This document shows positions 53,794-61,812 of a stretch of 64,000 nt of DNA, one piece after another. Made by a program: the position numbers and the translations under genes. This stretch comes from Aggregatilinea lenta (GTDB lineage: Bacteria > Chloroflexota > Anaerolineae > Aggregatilineales > Aggregatilineaceae): contig NZ_BFCB01000003.1 in the NCBI RefSeq assembly GCF_003569045.1, positions 1,302,001-1,366,000 of the forward strand, in the 5' to 3' direction. The notes under the pieces were generated by a model that saw only the letters and a program-made list of their open reading frames with translations, was not told the origin of the DNA and made no database searches. How positions within the stretch are numbered: position 1 is the first letter of the stretch; every line of letters begins with the position of its first letter.

Positions 53794-53863
53794 CTCTTTA
53801 AGAGTCGCGCCGGGTGCAGACACAACCCGCGCCGTAGCACATCAAAAAGGACTCGAAATCATT

Positions 53864-55129
53864 ATGGCACCAAATGAGCCGCTGTTACCCTATGAGTGGC
53901 CGGGGAGCTACTTCATCGGCGAGGAAGAGATCGAGGCTGTTAATCAAGTCCTGCTCGCACGCAGCCCGTTCCGGTTCTATGGTCACGATCTACAACACTT
54001 CGCCACGCGCCTGGAAGCAATCTTCCGCGAGCGGCTGGGCCGCCAGTATGCCCTGGGGGTAAACAGCGGTACGGCGGCGCTGAGCATCTCGCTCGCGGCG
54101 ATGGATGTCGGTCCCGGCGACGAGGTGCTGGTGCCCGGCTACCTGTGGGTCTCGTGCGCGGCGGCTATCGTGCGCGCCGGGGCGATTCCGCGCTTGGTCG
54201 ACATCGACGAGACGTTTTGCATGGACCCCGCCGATCTAGAGCGCAAGATTACGTCGCGCTCGAAGGTCGTGCTCTACATCCATATGAGCGGCGCGACCGG
54301 CGACATCGCCGAGGTGGTGAAAATTGCGCATGCGCATGGCCTGCACGTGCTCGAAGACGTAGCGCAAGCGAACGGTGCCAGCTTTCGGGGCCGCCGCTTA
54401 GGCAGCTTTGGGGACATGGCGATCTTCAGCTTCCAGTTGAATAAGAACATGACGTCCGGTGAGGGCGGCATGATCGCCTGCGATGACAAAATGCTGTATG
54501 ACCGCGCGGTGGCCGTGCACGACCTGGGCTACCCGCGCAACGAGCAGGGGCGGCTGGTGACCGACGATCCCGATATGCAGCTCTGGGGCCAGGGCAGCCG
54601 TATGAGTGAGCTGACCGCCGCCATGGCGTGGTCGCAAGTCCAGAAGTTGGACACGATCACAGGCAGCATGCGCAAGATCAACCATCTCCTGTACCGAGGG
54701 CTGGCGGGCATCGCCGGGTTGCGCCCGCGCCGTGTACTCGATCCCGATGGCGACAGCGGCGCATTCGCGTTATTGATCTGGCCGGATGCTGAGACCTGCC
54801 AGCAGATAGTGCCCGCTACGCGAGCAGCAGGCGTCACGACCGGGCCACAGGGCATCAATAACGTGATGATGCGCGACTGGGGGCTGCACCTGTACTACAA
54901 TAACCTCAGCCTGGTTCACAAGCGCGGTCTCAATTCCGCCGGGAGGCCCTGGAGCGATCCGGATAACGCATTCGCGTCGGACTACACTTATCACAAAGGC
55001 ACGCTGCCCCAGGCGGATGATCTGTTCTCGCGCACCAGCTTGTTGGAGGTGCCGCCGGTCATGACGCCGGAGATCGCCGAGCGCGTGATCGCGATCTTCC
55101 GCGACTGTGCCGCCCGGCTAGGGTTGTAG
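53864..55129 (+). CDS. DegT/DnrJ/EryC1/StrS-family PLP aminotransferase
   Basis: 421 residues. The fold-type I pattern is present: GVNSGTAALSISLAAMDVGP (cofactor phosphate), VLEDVAQANGASFRGRRLGS and the Schiff-base lysine in FSFQLNKNMTSGEGG. The family transaminates keto groups on nucleotide sugars, free keto-sugars or keto-inositols, or works as dehydratase when the lysine is replaced; here the lysine is kept. It lies 70 bp after the permeases and 8 bp before the ceramidase-like gene, in one operon. With no nucleotide-sugar genes around, a catabolic role in removing or adding an amino group on an imported cyclitol or sugar is plausible but unproven. Confidence 0.88.
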   Translation: MAPNEPLLPYEWPGSYFIGEEEIEAVNQVLLARSPFRFYGHDLQHFATRLEAIFRERLGRQYALGVNSGTAALSISLAAMDVGPGDEVLVPGYLWVSCAAAIVRAGAIPRLVDIDETFCMDPADLERKITSRSKVVLYIHMSGATGDIAEVVKIAHAHGLHVLEDVAQANGASFRGRRLGSFGDMAIFSFQLNKNMTSGEGGMIACDDKMLYDRAVAVHDLGYPRNEQGRLVTDDPDMQLWGQGSRMSELTAAMAWSQVQKLDTITGSMRKINHLLYRGLAGIAGLRPRRVLDPDGDSGAFALLIWPDAETCQQIVPATRAAGVTTGPQGINNVMMRDWGLHLYYNNLSLVHKRGLNSAGRPWSDPDNAFASDYTYHKGTLPQADDLFSRTSLLEVPPVMTPEIAERVIAIFRDCAARLGL

Positions 55130-55137
55130 GGGGAACA

Positions 55138-56475
55138 ATGTCAAGAGCACTCAGACTCAAAGCGGGTGCTTGCGAGGTCTGTATTACACCTCCTATCGGC
55201 GTCGAGCTGGCCGGATATGGGCCGAACATCGGGCGCACATCGGTCGACGTGCACGATCAGTTGGCAGCGCAGGCGCTGGTGTTGGACGATGGGCGGCAGC
55301 GGATCGCGCTGGTCACGCTGGACATTATTGGCGTATCGGCGGCGTTCACCGATGCCGTGCGCCGCGAGGTCGAAGCGCGAACCGATATCCCTGCCACGCA
55401 CGTCATGATCGCCGCATCGCATTCCCACACCGCGCCGACCGTTGCGCTTTTCCGCGACTGGGGCGCACCGGATGAGGAGTACGTGCATCTGCTGGCGCGG
55501 CTGGTTGCGGGTGCGGTGGTAGCGGCGCACGGCAAACTACAACCGGCGGCGCTGTCCGTGGGGCGCGGCGCATACCCGGATCTGGCCTGGAACCGCACCG
55601 GGCGCGCCGAGGTCGACCCGACCGTGGAAGTGCTGCGTGTGGATGATCAGGTCGGCCAACCCCTCGCGCTGCTGGTTCATTATGCATGCCACCCCGTGAT
55701 CCTCGGACCCAAGCCGCAAATCTCGGCGGATTATCCCGGCGCGCTCCGGCAGTACCTCAAGGCGCGGTATTCGGGCGCGGCGATCCTGTTTGTCAATGGT
55801 GCATGCGGGGATATCGATCCGGTGACAAACCGCGACATGTGGGGACAGGGCACATTCGAGGCTGTGGAGCGAGCCGGGCGTGCGTTGGGTGAAGTCGCAA
55901 CCCAGGCCGCTGAAGCAGCCGTAGGGCTGGACGACGCAATAATCCGGGTACGGCGTGACACGTTCGAACTGGCTTACCAACTGCCGGAGCCGAGTTGGGT
56001 TCAGGACCAGGTCGCGGAATATGCGCGGCAGGTAGAAGCAGCGGGCCAGGAGCGGCAGGTGTTCGGGGCGGTGACCGGATCAGTGGCGATGCCCGGTTTC
56101 TGGCTCGGCTACTACCGCGAGATCGACGCGCAGCAGCGGAGCAGGCGGCTTGTCACGCATGAGCAAGTCGAATTGCAGGCGTTTACGCTGGACGACAAGG
56201 TGACTTTACTCGGCATCCCCGCTGAAATCTACACGCGGGAGGGGCAGCAGATCCGGGCGATGTCTCACGCACCGCACACGCTGGTAGTGGGGTATGCCAA
56301 CGGGCTGGTGGGGTATATCCCGCCCGCAGAGGAATACGCCAGGCAGAGCTACGCCGCGCTGCTGGCTGCGGCAGTCTATGACCGTTTGCCGTTCCAGCCG
56401 GACATAGCTGAGCGCCTGGTAAGGGCATGCGAGCAGCTTGTCGCGAATGACGGAATGGGAAAGACACCGGCATGA
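55138..56475 (+). CDS. Neutral ceramidase-like protein lacking the nucleophile serine
   Basis: 445 residues, paralogous to 48164. Motifs: AGACEVCITPPIGVELAGYG, the metal site AASHSHTAPT, VHYACHPVILGPKPQISADY, and FVNGACGDIDPVTN where ceramidases have GDxSPN. The nucleophile serine position is therefore aspartate, which argues against ordinary ceramide amidase chemistry. No signal peptide or C-terminal Ig domain is seen. The ATG follows GGGGGAAC, and the stop overlaps the SIS gene start (ATGA). It probably hydrolyses or binds an imported compound. Confidence 0.85.
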   Translation: MSRALRLKAGACEVCITPPIGVELAGYGPNIGRTSVDVHDQLAAQALVLDDGRQRIALVTLDIIGVSAAFTDAVRREVEARTDIPATHVMIAASHSHTAPTVALFRDWGAPDEEYVHLLARLVAGAVVAAHGKLQPAALSVGRGAYPDLAWNRTGRAEVDPTVEVLRVDDQVGQPLALLVHYACHPVILGPKPQISADYPGALRQYLKARYSGAAILFVNGACGDIDPVTNRDMWGQGTFEAVERAGRALGEVATQAAEAAVGLDDAIIRVRRDTFELAYQLPEPSWVQDQVAEYARQVEAAGQERQVFGAVTGSVAMPGFWLGYYREIDAQQRSRRLVTHEQVELQAFTLDDKVTLLGIPAEIYTREGQQIRAMSHAPHTLVVGYANGLVGYIPPAEEYARQSYAALLAAAVYDRLPFQPDIAERLVRACEQLVANDGMGKTPA

Positions 56476-56690
56476 CGGCACACCTGGATGACGGACGTCG
56501 CTACGTCGAAGGCGTCTGGGATATTCTCGATCAGGTCGTGGAGCACGAAGCGGAGGCGCTTGACCGGGCGGGCGGAATCATGTGCCTGTTTGGAACGGGG
56601 CATTCGCACCTGCTGGCCGCAGAAGGTCATTCCTGTGCGTGTGGGCTGGCCCTGGTGGCCCCTATTGTCAAGCACCGGCGTGCATATTGA
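56472..56690 (+). pseudogene. SIS-domain sugar isomerase, truncated after ~70 residues
   Basis: The N-terminus of a SIS-domain protein is clear: YVEGVWDILDQVVEHEAEAL, then GGIMCLFGTGHSHLLAAEGH, the phosphosugar-binding GTGHSH block. After GLALVAPIV the match is lost and a stop follows; normal members have about 240 residues. It starts within the stop of the ceramidase-like gene, so it was the last gene of the operon. The 56691-56929 stretch after it holds nothing I recognise. A recombination breakpoint near 56675 is the simplest reading. Confidence 0.72.
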
Positions 56691-56929
56691 TGCCGAACAC
56701 CGCGGTTCTCAACCCGCTAAAGCGACTAACAAACGGGCGATGCAAGCATCGCCTCTACGAAAAACTGATCTTGGCCTCGCCATGCTTCACCTCTACGCCG
56801 CGATCTGGACCTGGAGCCGGCACGCCAAGCCCGGCTGTCTACCAGGAGAAGGTGGTTTAGTCCGATACCACGCCTCTTTCTACAGAGAATTTCGGATTTG
56901 GCCCGGAGATCCGCACTACCGGCGTACAT

Positions 56930-58027
56930 TTACGACCACCGCCGTGCCTCATCCAGCAGCACGAAATAGTTTTCCAGGGGGACGTAATTCGTAACCGAGT
57001 TCCCTGTACCCAGCGCATAACGCCCGCCGGGAACGCACTGGTCGAGAATCGATCGAATATAGCGGCGCAGCTCGGGTTCATCCAGGCGCGCAAGTGGATC
57101 GATATCGACGCCGCCCAGTGTCGCAACACGGTTCCCATAACGACGCTTGAATTCGCCTACGGGTAAAATGACATCCTGGAACGAGTGAAACGCATCAATC
57201 TTCACATCGTCGATTAAGTCGTCTATGATGCCGCTGTCGTAGATATTTCCGCAGCAGTGATACCAGTAGGACTTGCCATGCTCGTGCGCGAGGGCCGCAT
57301 ATTTCTTGAACCAGGGAAGGATCTGCTCGCGCAATATCTGCGGGGAGACGAGCGTCGAGGTTCTGAAAGCAAGATCGTCGGAGTGGAAGATGGCCCCAAC
57401 GGCATCCATCTCGATGACGCTTTCATAATAGTCGTAAACCTTCTGGCCCCACCGAGCAAACACGGCTGCAACCAGCTCAGGCTCGTCGTAGAGCATATAG
57501 AACAGCCCCTCGTAGCCGAGCAACACTTCCAGCACGTGCTCGAACAGGCCTGTGGCGACCACGAGCTTCATCCCGTCTGGCAGATGGCGCGCCGCCAGCT
57601 CGCAGTGGCCGAGGTTCACTCGAACCTGATTCCAGGGGAATTGCTCGAAGGTCTCCCAGGATGTGATAAGTCCGCGCCCTTCATTGGCCCATGCGCGCTC
57701 GCCTCGTGACAGGTCGCCAGCCGTATCACCCGTGGAGGTCCAGCCGGTCGAAGGATGGTTATCCCAGTCATGCCAGATTGCGACCGGGACGTAATCGTAG
57801 CCCAACCGCTGAAAAATGGTCGTGAGCTGCTGATAATACGCTTCGTTCGGCTCGTTCGTAAAAGGGATATAGCGCTCGCCCAGATAGCGTTCGGCGATAG
57901 CTTGCAGGATTTCCGCATCGAGGGTGTGCTCGGCAATATAGACGTGATCAGGTTCCTGCTCGCCCTTCAGGACGCGGACAAATGTATCAAAATCGGGCGC
58001 TGGTTTATCCAGTAACGGACTGTTCAT
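56930..58027 (-). CDS. Uroporphyrinogen decarboxylase-like protein with incomplete metal site
   Basis: 365 residues from ATG 58027 (AGAGGGGTTGAAC upstream). The UROD-like barrel is recognisable by IFHSDDLAFRTSTLVSPQIL and YWYHCCGNIYD near residue 260, which keeps the His-x-Cys pair. The distal cysteine of the methyltransferase-type zinc site is absent: the C-terminal block reads ALGTGNSVTNYVPLENYF. Metal-dependent methyl transfer as in MtaA is therefore doubtful. It is the last gene of the GH127/Gfo-Idh/GH31 operon, 38 bp after the GH31 gene. The substrate is unknown. Confidence 0.78.
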   Translation of the reverse strand: MNSPLLDKPAPDFDTFVRVLKGEQEPDHVYIAEHTLDAEILQAIAERYLGERYIPFTNEPNEAYYQQLTTIFQRLGYDYVPVAIWHDWDNHPSTGWTSTGDTAGDLSRGERAWANEGRGLITSWETFEQFPWNQVRVNLGHCELAARHLPDGMKLVVATGLFEHVLEVLLGYEGLFYMLYDEPELVAAVFARWGQKVYDYYESVIEMDAVGAIFHSDDLAFRTSTLVSPQILREQILPWFKKYAALAHEHGKSYWYHCCGNIYDSGIIDDLIDDVKIDAFHSFQDVILPVGEFKRRYGNRVATLGGVDIDPLARLDEPELRRYIRSILDQCVPGGRYALGTGNSVTNYVPLENYFVLLDEARRWS

Positions 58028-58065
58028 GTTCAACCCCTCTACAAGAAAAAAGTTCAAGTTGAGCG

Positions 58066-60444
58066 TTAGCTTAGCCGGGCCAGTACGCTGCCATCCTCTG
58101 CGCGGCTCCATCCGGGGACGGTCGCCGAGGACACTGGTGGGAGTTCCTGCCCGTTCGCATTAACGGAATCCACCGATGACAGGTCTGCCAGCGGCAGGAA
58201 GCGGAGCGTCACCTGAGGTTTGGGCGACGACCACGTGATGTCGAGATGAATTCCGTCACGGTAAGCGGCGACTTGTGTGATCCCATCGGTATCAAACATC
58301 TCAACGCTGCCCTGATCGAGCAAGTAGGCATCGAATGTTACCTCAGCAAACGGCTCGTCGGTGAAGTGCTCCGGTGGCTCGATGGTGGGGATCAACGCAT
58401 TGGCCCGCACATACAGCGGCATGACATCCAGCGGGACGTCGACAAATCGCGTTTGTGGACCTTCGATAATCTCGTGCGTCCAGTAATCGATCCATGCCCC
58501 CTCAGGGAAATAGACCGGGCGTCTTCCTTCGGCGTTGTAAATCGGGGCGACGAGCAGATCCGGCCCGAACAGGTACTGCAGATCCATCGTGTAGGTGACC
58601 GGATCGTCGGGAAATTCAAGGACCATCGGGCGGATAAGGGGCAGGCTGGTGTCGGCAGCCACCTTCGCGGACGTGTAGATATAGGGCATCAGGTGGTAGC
58701 GCAGCCGCACGTAGTCGCGCACGATGCGCTCGGCCTCCTCGCCGTAATCCCACGGCAGGCGGGACGACATGCCATGCGCGCGGGAGGCAGGCGAAAACAG
58801 GCCGAACTGCGCCCAGCGCACGAAGAGATCCGGCGTAGGCTGTGTGTGGAAGCCGCCGATGTCGTGGCTCCAGAAGGCGTGGCCGCACATGCCGATGCTG
58901 AGGCCGCCGCGCAGTGTGGACGCCAGGGCGGGGTAGGTGCAGTCCGGGTCGCCGCCCCACTGGATCGCGTGGCGCTGCCCGCCGGTGAACGTGCTGCGGC
59001 CCCACACAAAGCCGGGCCGACCCCGCACCTGCGCCGATACCTCGGCGACGGCGTCGTTGTACAGCAGTGGGTAAAGGTTGTGCAGCGTCTCGCCGGTCAT
59101 GCCGTTGTAGGCGAGCACGTCCGGGGGCACGCCCTCGCCGAAGTCCGTCTTGAAGACCTCCACGCCGATTTGTAGGTGCGGGCGCAGTAGTTCCTGGAAC
59201 CAGGCCACCGCGCCGGGATGCGTCATGTCGATGATGCCGATCTCCGGGTGCAGGCCGCTCCACATGTCGCCGGTCCAGGGCGAGCCATCGGCCCGCCTGA
59301 GCAGGTAGCCGTTCTGCGCGGCCTCGTGGAAGCGCTCGCTCTCGACGCTGAGGTACGGGTTCATCCACAGGCACACTTTGAATCCCTGCGCGCTGAGCTG
59401 TTCCAGCAGGTGCGCCGGATCGGGGAAGGCGTCGGCGTCCCAGATCATCTCGGACCAGCGCCCGAAGCGCTGCCAGTACGTGTCCAGGTGCATCACGTCG
59501 CATGGAATGTGGTGATCGCGCAGCTCCTGGGCGCGGGCCAGCACCGACTCCGTGTCGTCCTGGCTGAAGCCGGATGACATCCACAGGCCGAGCGCCCACT
59601 TGGGCGGCAGCACGGGCAGGCCGGTCAACCCGGCGTAGCGCGTGACGACGTGCTTGAGGTCGGGACCGGTGATGACGTAGTAATCGAGGGCTGTGTCCGG
59701 CACGGCGACCTTGATCAGGGAGTGGTTGCTGGCCGCCATGTCGAAACGGGTGGCGCGGGCGCTGTCAACAAAGAGACCGTAGCCGCGCGTGCTGACGAAA
59801 AACGGCACGTTTTTGTAGGCCCGCTCGCTATGCACGCCCAGCGCGTCGTACTGCCAGATCTCCATGAGCTGGCCGCGCTTGTCGAAGTCGGTGAACTTTT
59901 CCCCGAAGCCGTAGAAGTGCTCGTCCGGCTCGGCGGTGAACGAGTCGTGGAACGCCGCGCGGCGTCCGTCGACGTCGCTGAAGCCGAACGGCAGCGCGCT
60001 GAGGCGGTCCGCCGCGTCGCGGTCGGAAGCGTTCTGCGCCAGCAGCGTGCGTCCATCCGCGCCGCAGAACGTTATGCCGAAGGGGTCCAGATCGATCGTG
60101 ACCGCGATCTCGTCCGTCGCCAGGCGCACCTGGCCGTCGCGTCGGTCGAGGGTCATGGGGACGCCGTCGGACGGGGCGCGGGCCAGGGTGGGGCGGTCGG
60201 GATCGGCGTGCGCGTCTTCCAGGAGGACGCGCACGATGCCCGGCGCGACCGCGCGCAGCGTGATCGTCACGGATTCGCCGGTCTGGGTCGTTCCGGCCAG
60301 GACGAGGCCATGCGGCTGCTCCTCGCGGACCGTGGCACGCACGACGTATGCCGGTCCGCCGGGATCGCCGGGGGTGCGGACGGGGAGTTCCGGCAGCTCG
60401 GCGGGGAAGCTCACAAACGGGATCAAGGGTGTCTTAAATGTCAT
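58066..60444 (-). CDS. GH31 alpha-xylosidase/alpha-glucosidase (YicI type)
   Basis: 792 residues. N-terminal beta-sandwich (~1-265) with FYGFGEKFTDFDKRG, then the GH31 barrel. The nucleophile aspartate is in VFKTDFGEGVP and the acid/base aspartate in WGGDPDCTYPA, with GFWSHDIGG-type AFWSHDIGGFH. The C-terminal sheets begin around LFGPDLLVAPIYN. The VFKTDFGE form of the nucleophile block and the WQRFGRWSEMIWD insert are closest to YicI-type alpha-xylosidases. No signal peptide, so it acts on imported xyloglucan-type or isoprimeverose-type sugars. Alpha-glucosidase activity cannot be excluded. Confidence 0.9.
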   Translation of the reverse strand: MTFKTPLIPFVSFPAELPELPVRTPGDPGGPAYVVRATVREEQPHGLVLAGTTQTGESVTITLRAVAPGIVRVLLEDAHADPDRPTLARAPSDGVPMTLDRRDGQVRLATDEIAVTIDLDPFGITFCGADGRTLLAQNASDRDAADRLSALPFGFSDVDGRRAAFHDSFTAEPDEHFYGFGEKFTDFDKRGQLMEIWQYDALGVHSERAYKNVPFFVSTRGYGLFVDSARATRFDMAASNHSLIKVAVPDTALDYYVITGPDLKHVVTRYAGLTGLPVLPPKWALGLWMSSGFSQDDTESVLARAQELRDHHIPCDVMHLDTYWQRFGRWSEMIWDADAFPDPAHLLEQLSAQGFKVCLWMNPYLSVESERFHEAAQNGYLLRRADGSPWTGDMWSGLHPEIGIIDMTHPGAVAWFQELLRPHLQIGVEVFKTDFGEGVPPDVLAYNGMTGETLHNLYPLLYNDAVAEVSAQVRGRPGFVWGRSTFTGGQRHAIQWGGDPDCTYPALASTLRGGLSIGMCGHAFWSHDIGGFHTQPTPDLFVRWAQFGLFSPASRAHGMSSRLPWDYGEEAERIVRDYVRLRYHLMPYIYTSAKVAADTSLPLIRPMVLEFPDDPVTYTMDLQYLFGPDLLVAPIYNAEGRRPVYFPEGAWIDYWTHEIIEGPQTRFVDVPLDVMPLYVRANALIPTIEPPEHFTDEPFAEVTFDAYLLDQGSVEMFDTDGITQVAAYRDGIHLDITWSSPKPQVTLRFLPLADLSSVDSVNANGQELPPVSSATVPGWSRAEDGSVLARLS

Positions 60445-60519
60445 CGGTTTTGTCCTAAGGTGTTTTCAGGCCGCCGGGCGGGCGGATCACGGTCGTTGCC
60501 CGTTCGGCGAAATCCGCGA

Positions 60520-61644
60520 TTACTTCACCGGCAGCCCGATCTGCTCCATCAGCGGCGCGATCTCGACCGGGCGGCTTTCCACGGTGGAGCGGCGCGTCGC
60601 CTCCATGATGCAGAACGTCTCCAGCCCTTCTTCGAGATCGGGCGAGTAGTTCGTGCCGTTCAGCAGCGCCTGGGCGAAATACTCCGCGAGGTTGGCGAAC
60701 TCGCCGTAGTGCATGCCATGCGTCTCGTTGTTGAAGTAGTACGGGCGCTTCTCGTAGAGCATGTCCTCTGTGATTTCGGTGCCATCAGGACTCGTGTGGA
60801 AGTAGCGCATATCATGGTACTGGGCCATGCTGGTGCCCTTGTCGCCGTACAGCACCAGTTCCGTGGCGTTGCGCGCGGAAGGCAGTTCGTGCACGCCGAA
60901 GTGGCCCATCGCGCGACCCAGCTGCCCGGTCTCGTTGCGATAGTTGGCAATGTAGATGTCGTTCGACTTCGCGTTGTACTGCCTGGCGACGTGCGACTGC
61001 ATCGCGAACGCCTGCACCTCGCGGATCGGCCCCAGGTACCAGCGTACGAGGTCGATGGGGTGGCTCATGCCCAGGTAGACCCAGTCGGTGTTCTCCGCGG
61101 CCCACGGACTACGCTCGTAGAACCAGTCCATGCGGTGCACGTAGTGCGCGTCGAGGAATTCCAGATTCCCTACCTCGCCGCGCTCGAAGGCGCTACGCTG
61201 GCGGCGGAAGGACTCGAAGAAGCGCGTGCTCTGGCCGACCATCAGCTTGCGCCCGGTTCGGCGGCTGGCTGCAAGGATCTGCTGCGCGTCCTCCATCGAG
61301 TTGATCAGCGGCTTGGTGCAGATGACGTGCTTTCCGGCCTCGAAAGCCTGGATAATGTGCGTCCCGTGCCACTTGTCCGGCGTGTACACTGCGACGATAT
61401 CCACGTCCGAGTGCTTGAGCAGCTCCGCGTAGTCAGTCAGATAAGCCAGATCCGGGTGCCGCCGCCGGGCGGTGTCGAGCATCTCCTGCCGCAGGTCGCA
61501 AGCTGCGACCACACGCACATGCGGCGCGCGGATCTGGTGCGTGGACGACGACCCTGTGATGTTCGGGACTTCGTCGTTGAGCGCGGTCAGCAGCGTACGT
61601 CCTTCGTTCAACCCCAATACGCCAATGCCGAGTTGTCGCGTCAT
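60520..61644 (-). CDS. Gfo/Idh/MocA-family NAD(P)-dependent oxidoreductase
   Basis: 374 residues from ATG 61644 (CAGGAGCAAACTAACG upstream). The Rossmann loop is GIGVLGLNEGRTLL, less canonical than GxGxxG, and CTKPLINSMEDAQ gives the family K-P motif. A TDWVYLGMSHPIDLVRWYLG block lies in the catalytic domain. It is placed between GH127 and GH31 genes, so it may oxidise a released sugar or modify a sugar side group. The substrate is unknown. Confidence 0.88.
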   Translation of the reverse strand: MTRQLGIGVLGLNEGRTLLTALNDEVPNITGSSSTHQIRAPHVRVVAACDLRQEMLDTARRRHPDLAYLTDYAELLKHSDVDIVAVYTPDKWHGTHIIQAFEAGKHVICTKPLINSMEDAQQILAASRRTGRKLMVGQSTRFFESFRRQRSAFERGEVGNLEFLDAHYVHRMDWFYERSPWAAENTDWVYLGMSHPIDLVRWYLGPIREVQAFAMQSHVARQYNAKSNDIYIANYRNETGQLGRAMGHFGVHELPSARNATELVLYGDKGTSMAQYHDMRYFHTSPDGTEITEDMLYEKRPYYFNNETHGMHYGEFANLAEYFAQALLNGTNYSPDLEEGLETFCIMEATRRSTVESRPVEIAPLMEQIGLPVK

Positions 61645-61812
61645 CGTTAGTTTGCTCCTGAGTGAACTGCCGAACGAATGACTGGTCGGGTAAACAGGCA
61701 ATGCAAAAGCTGCCGTCAGCCCGAACGAACCGGGCTGCGGGCGTGAGATCGTCGTTTTCGGGCGTGTGCGGTGGTGTCCCACCCCGCGCCGCCGGGTCGT
61801 GGTGTCCGGACG

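Noticed and set aside
59650-61650. 666-codon plus-strand open frame across the GH31 and Gfo/Idh genes
   Set aside because: It spans two well-supported genes and their gap in antisense, has no motif, and is typical of GC-rich shadow frames.
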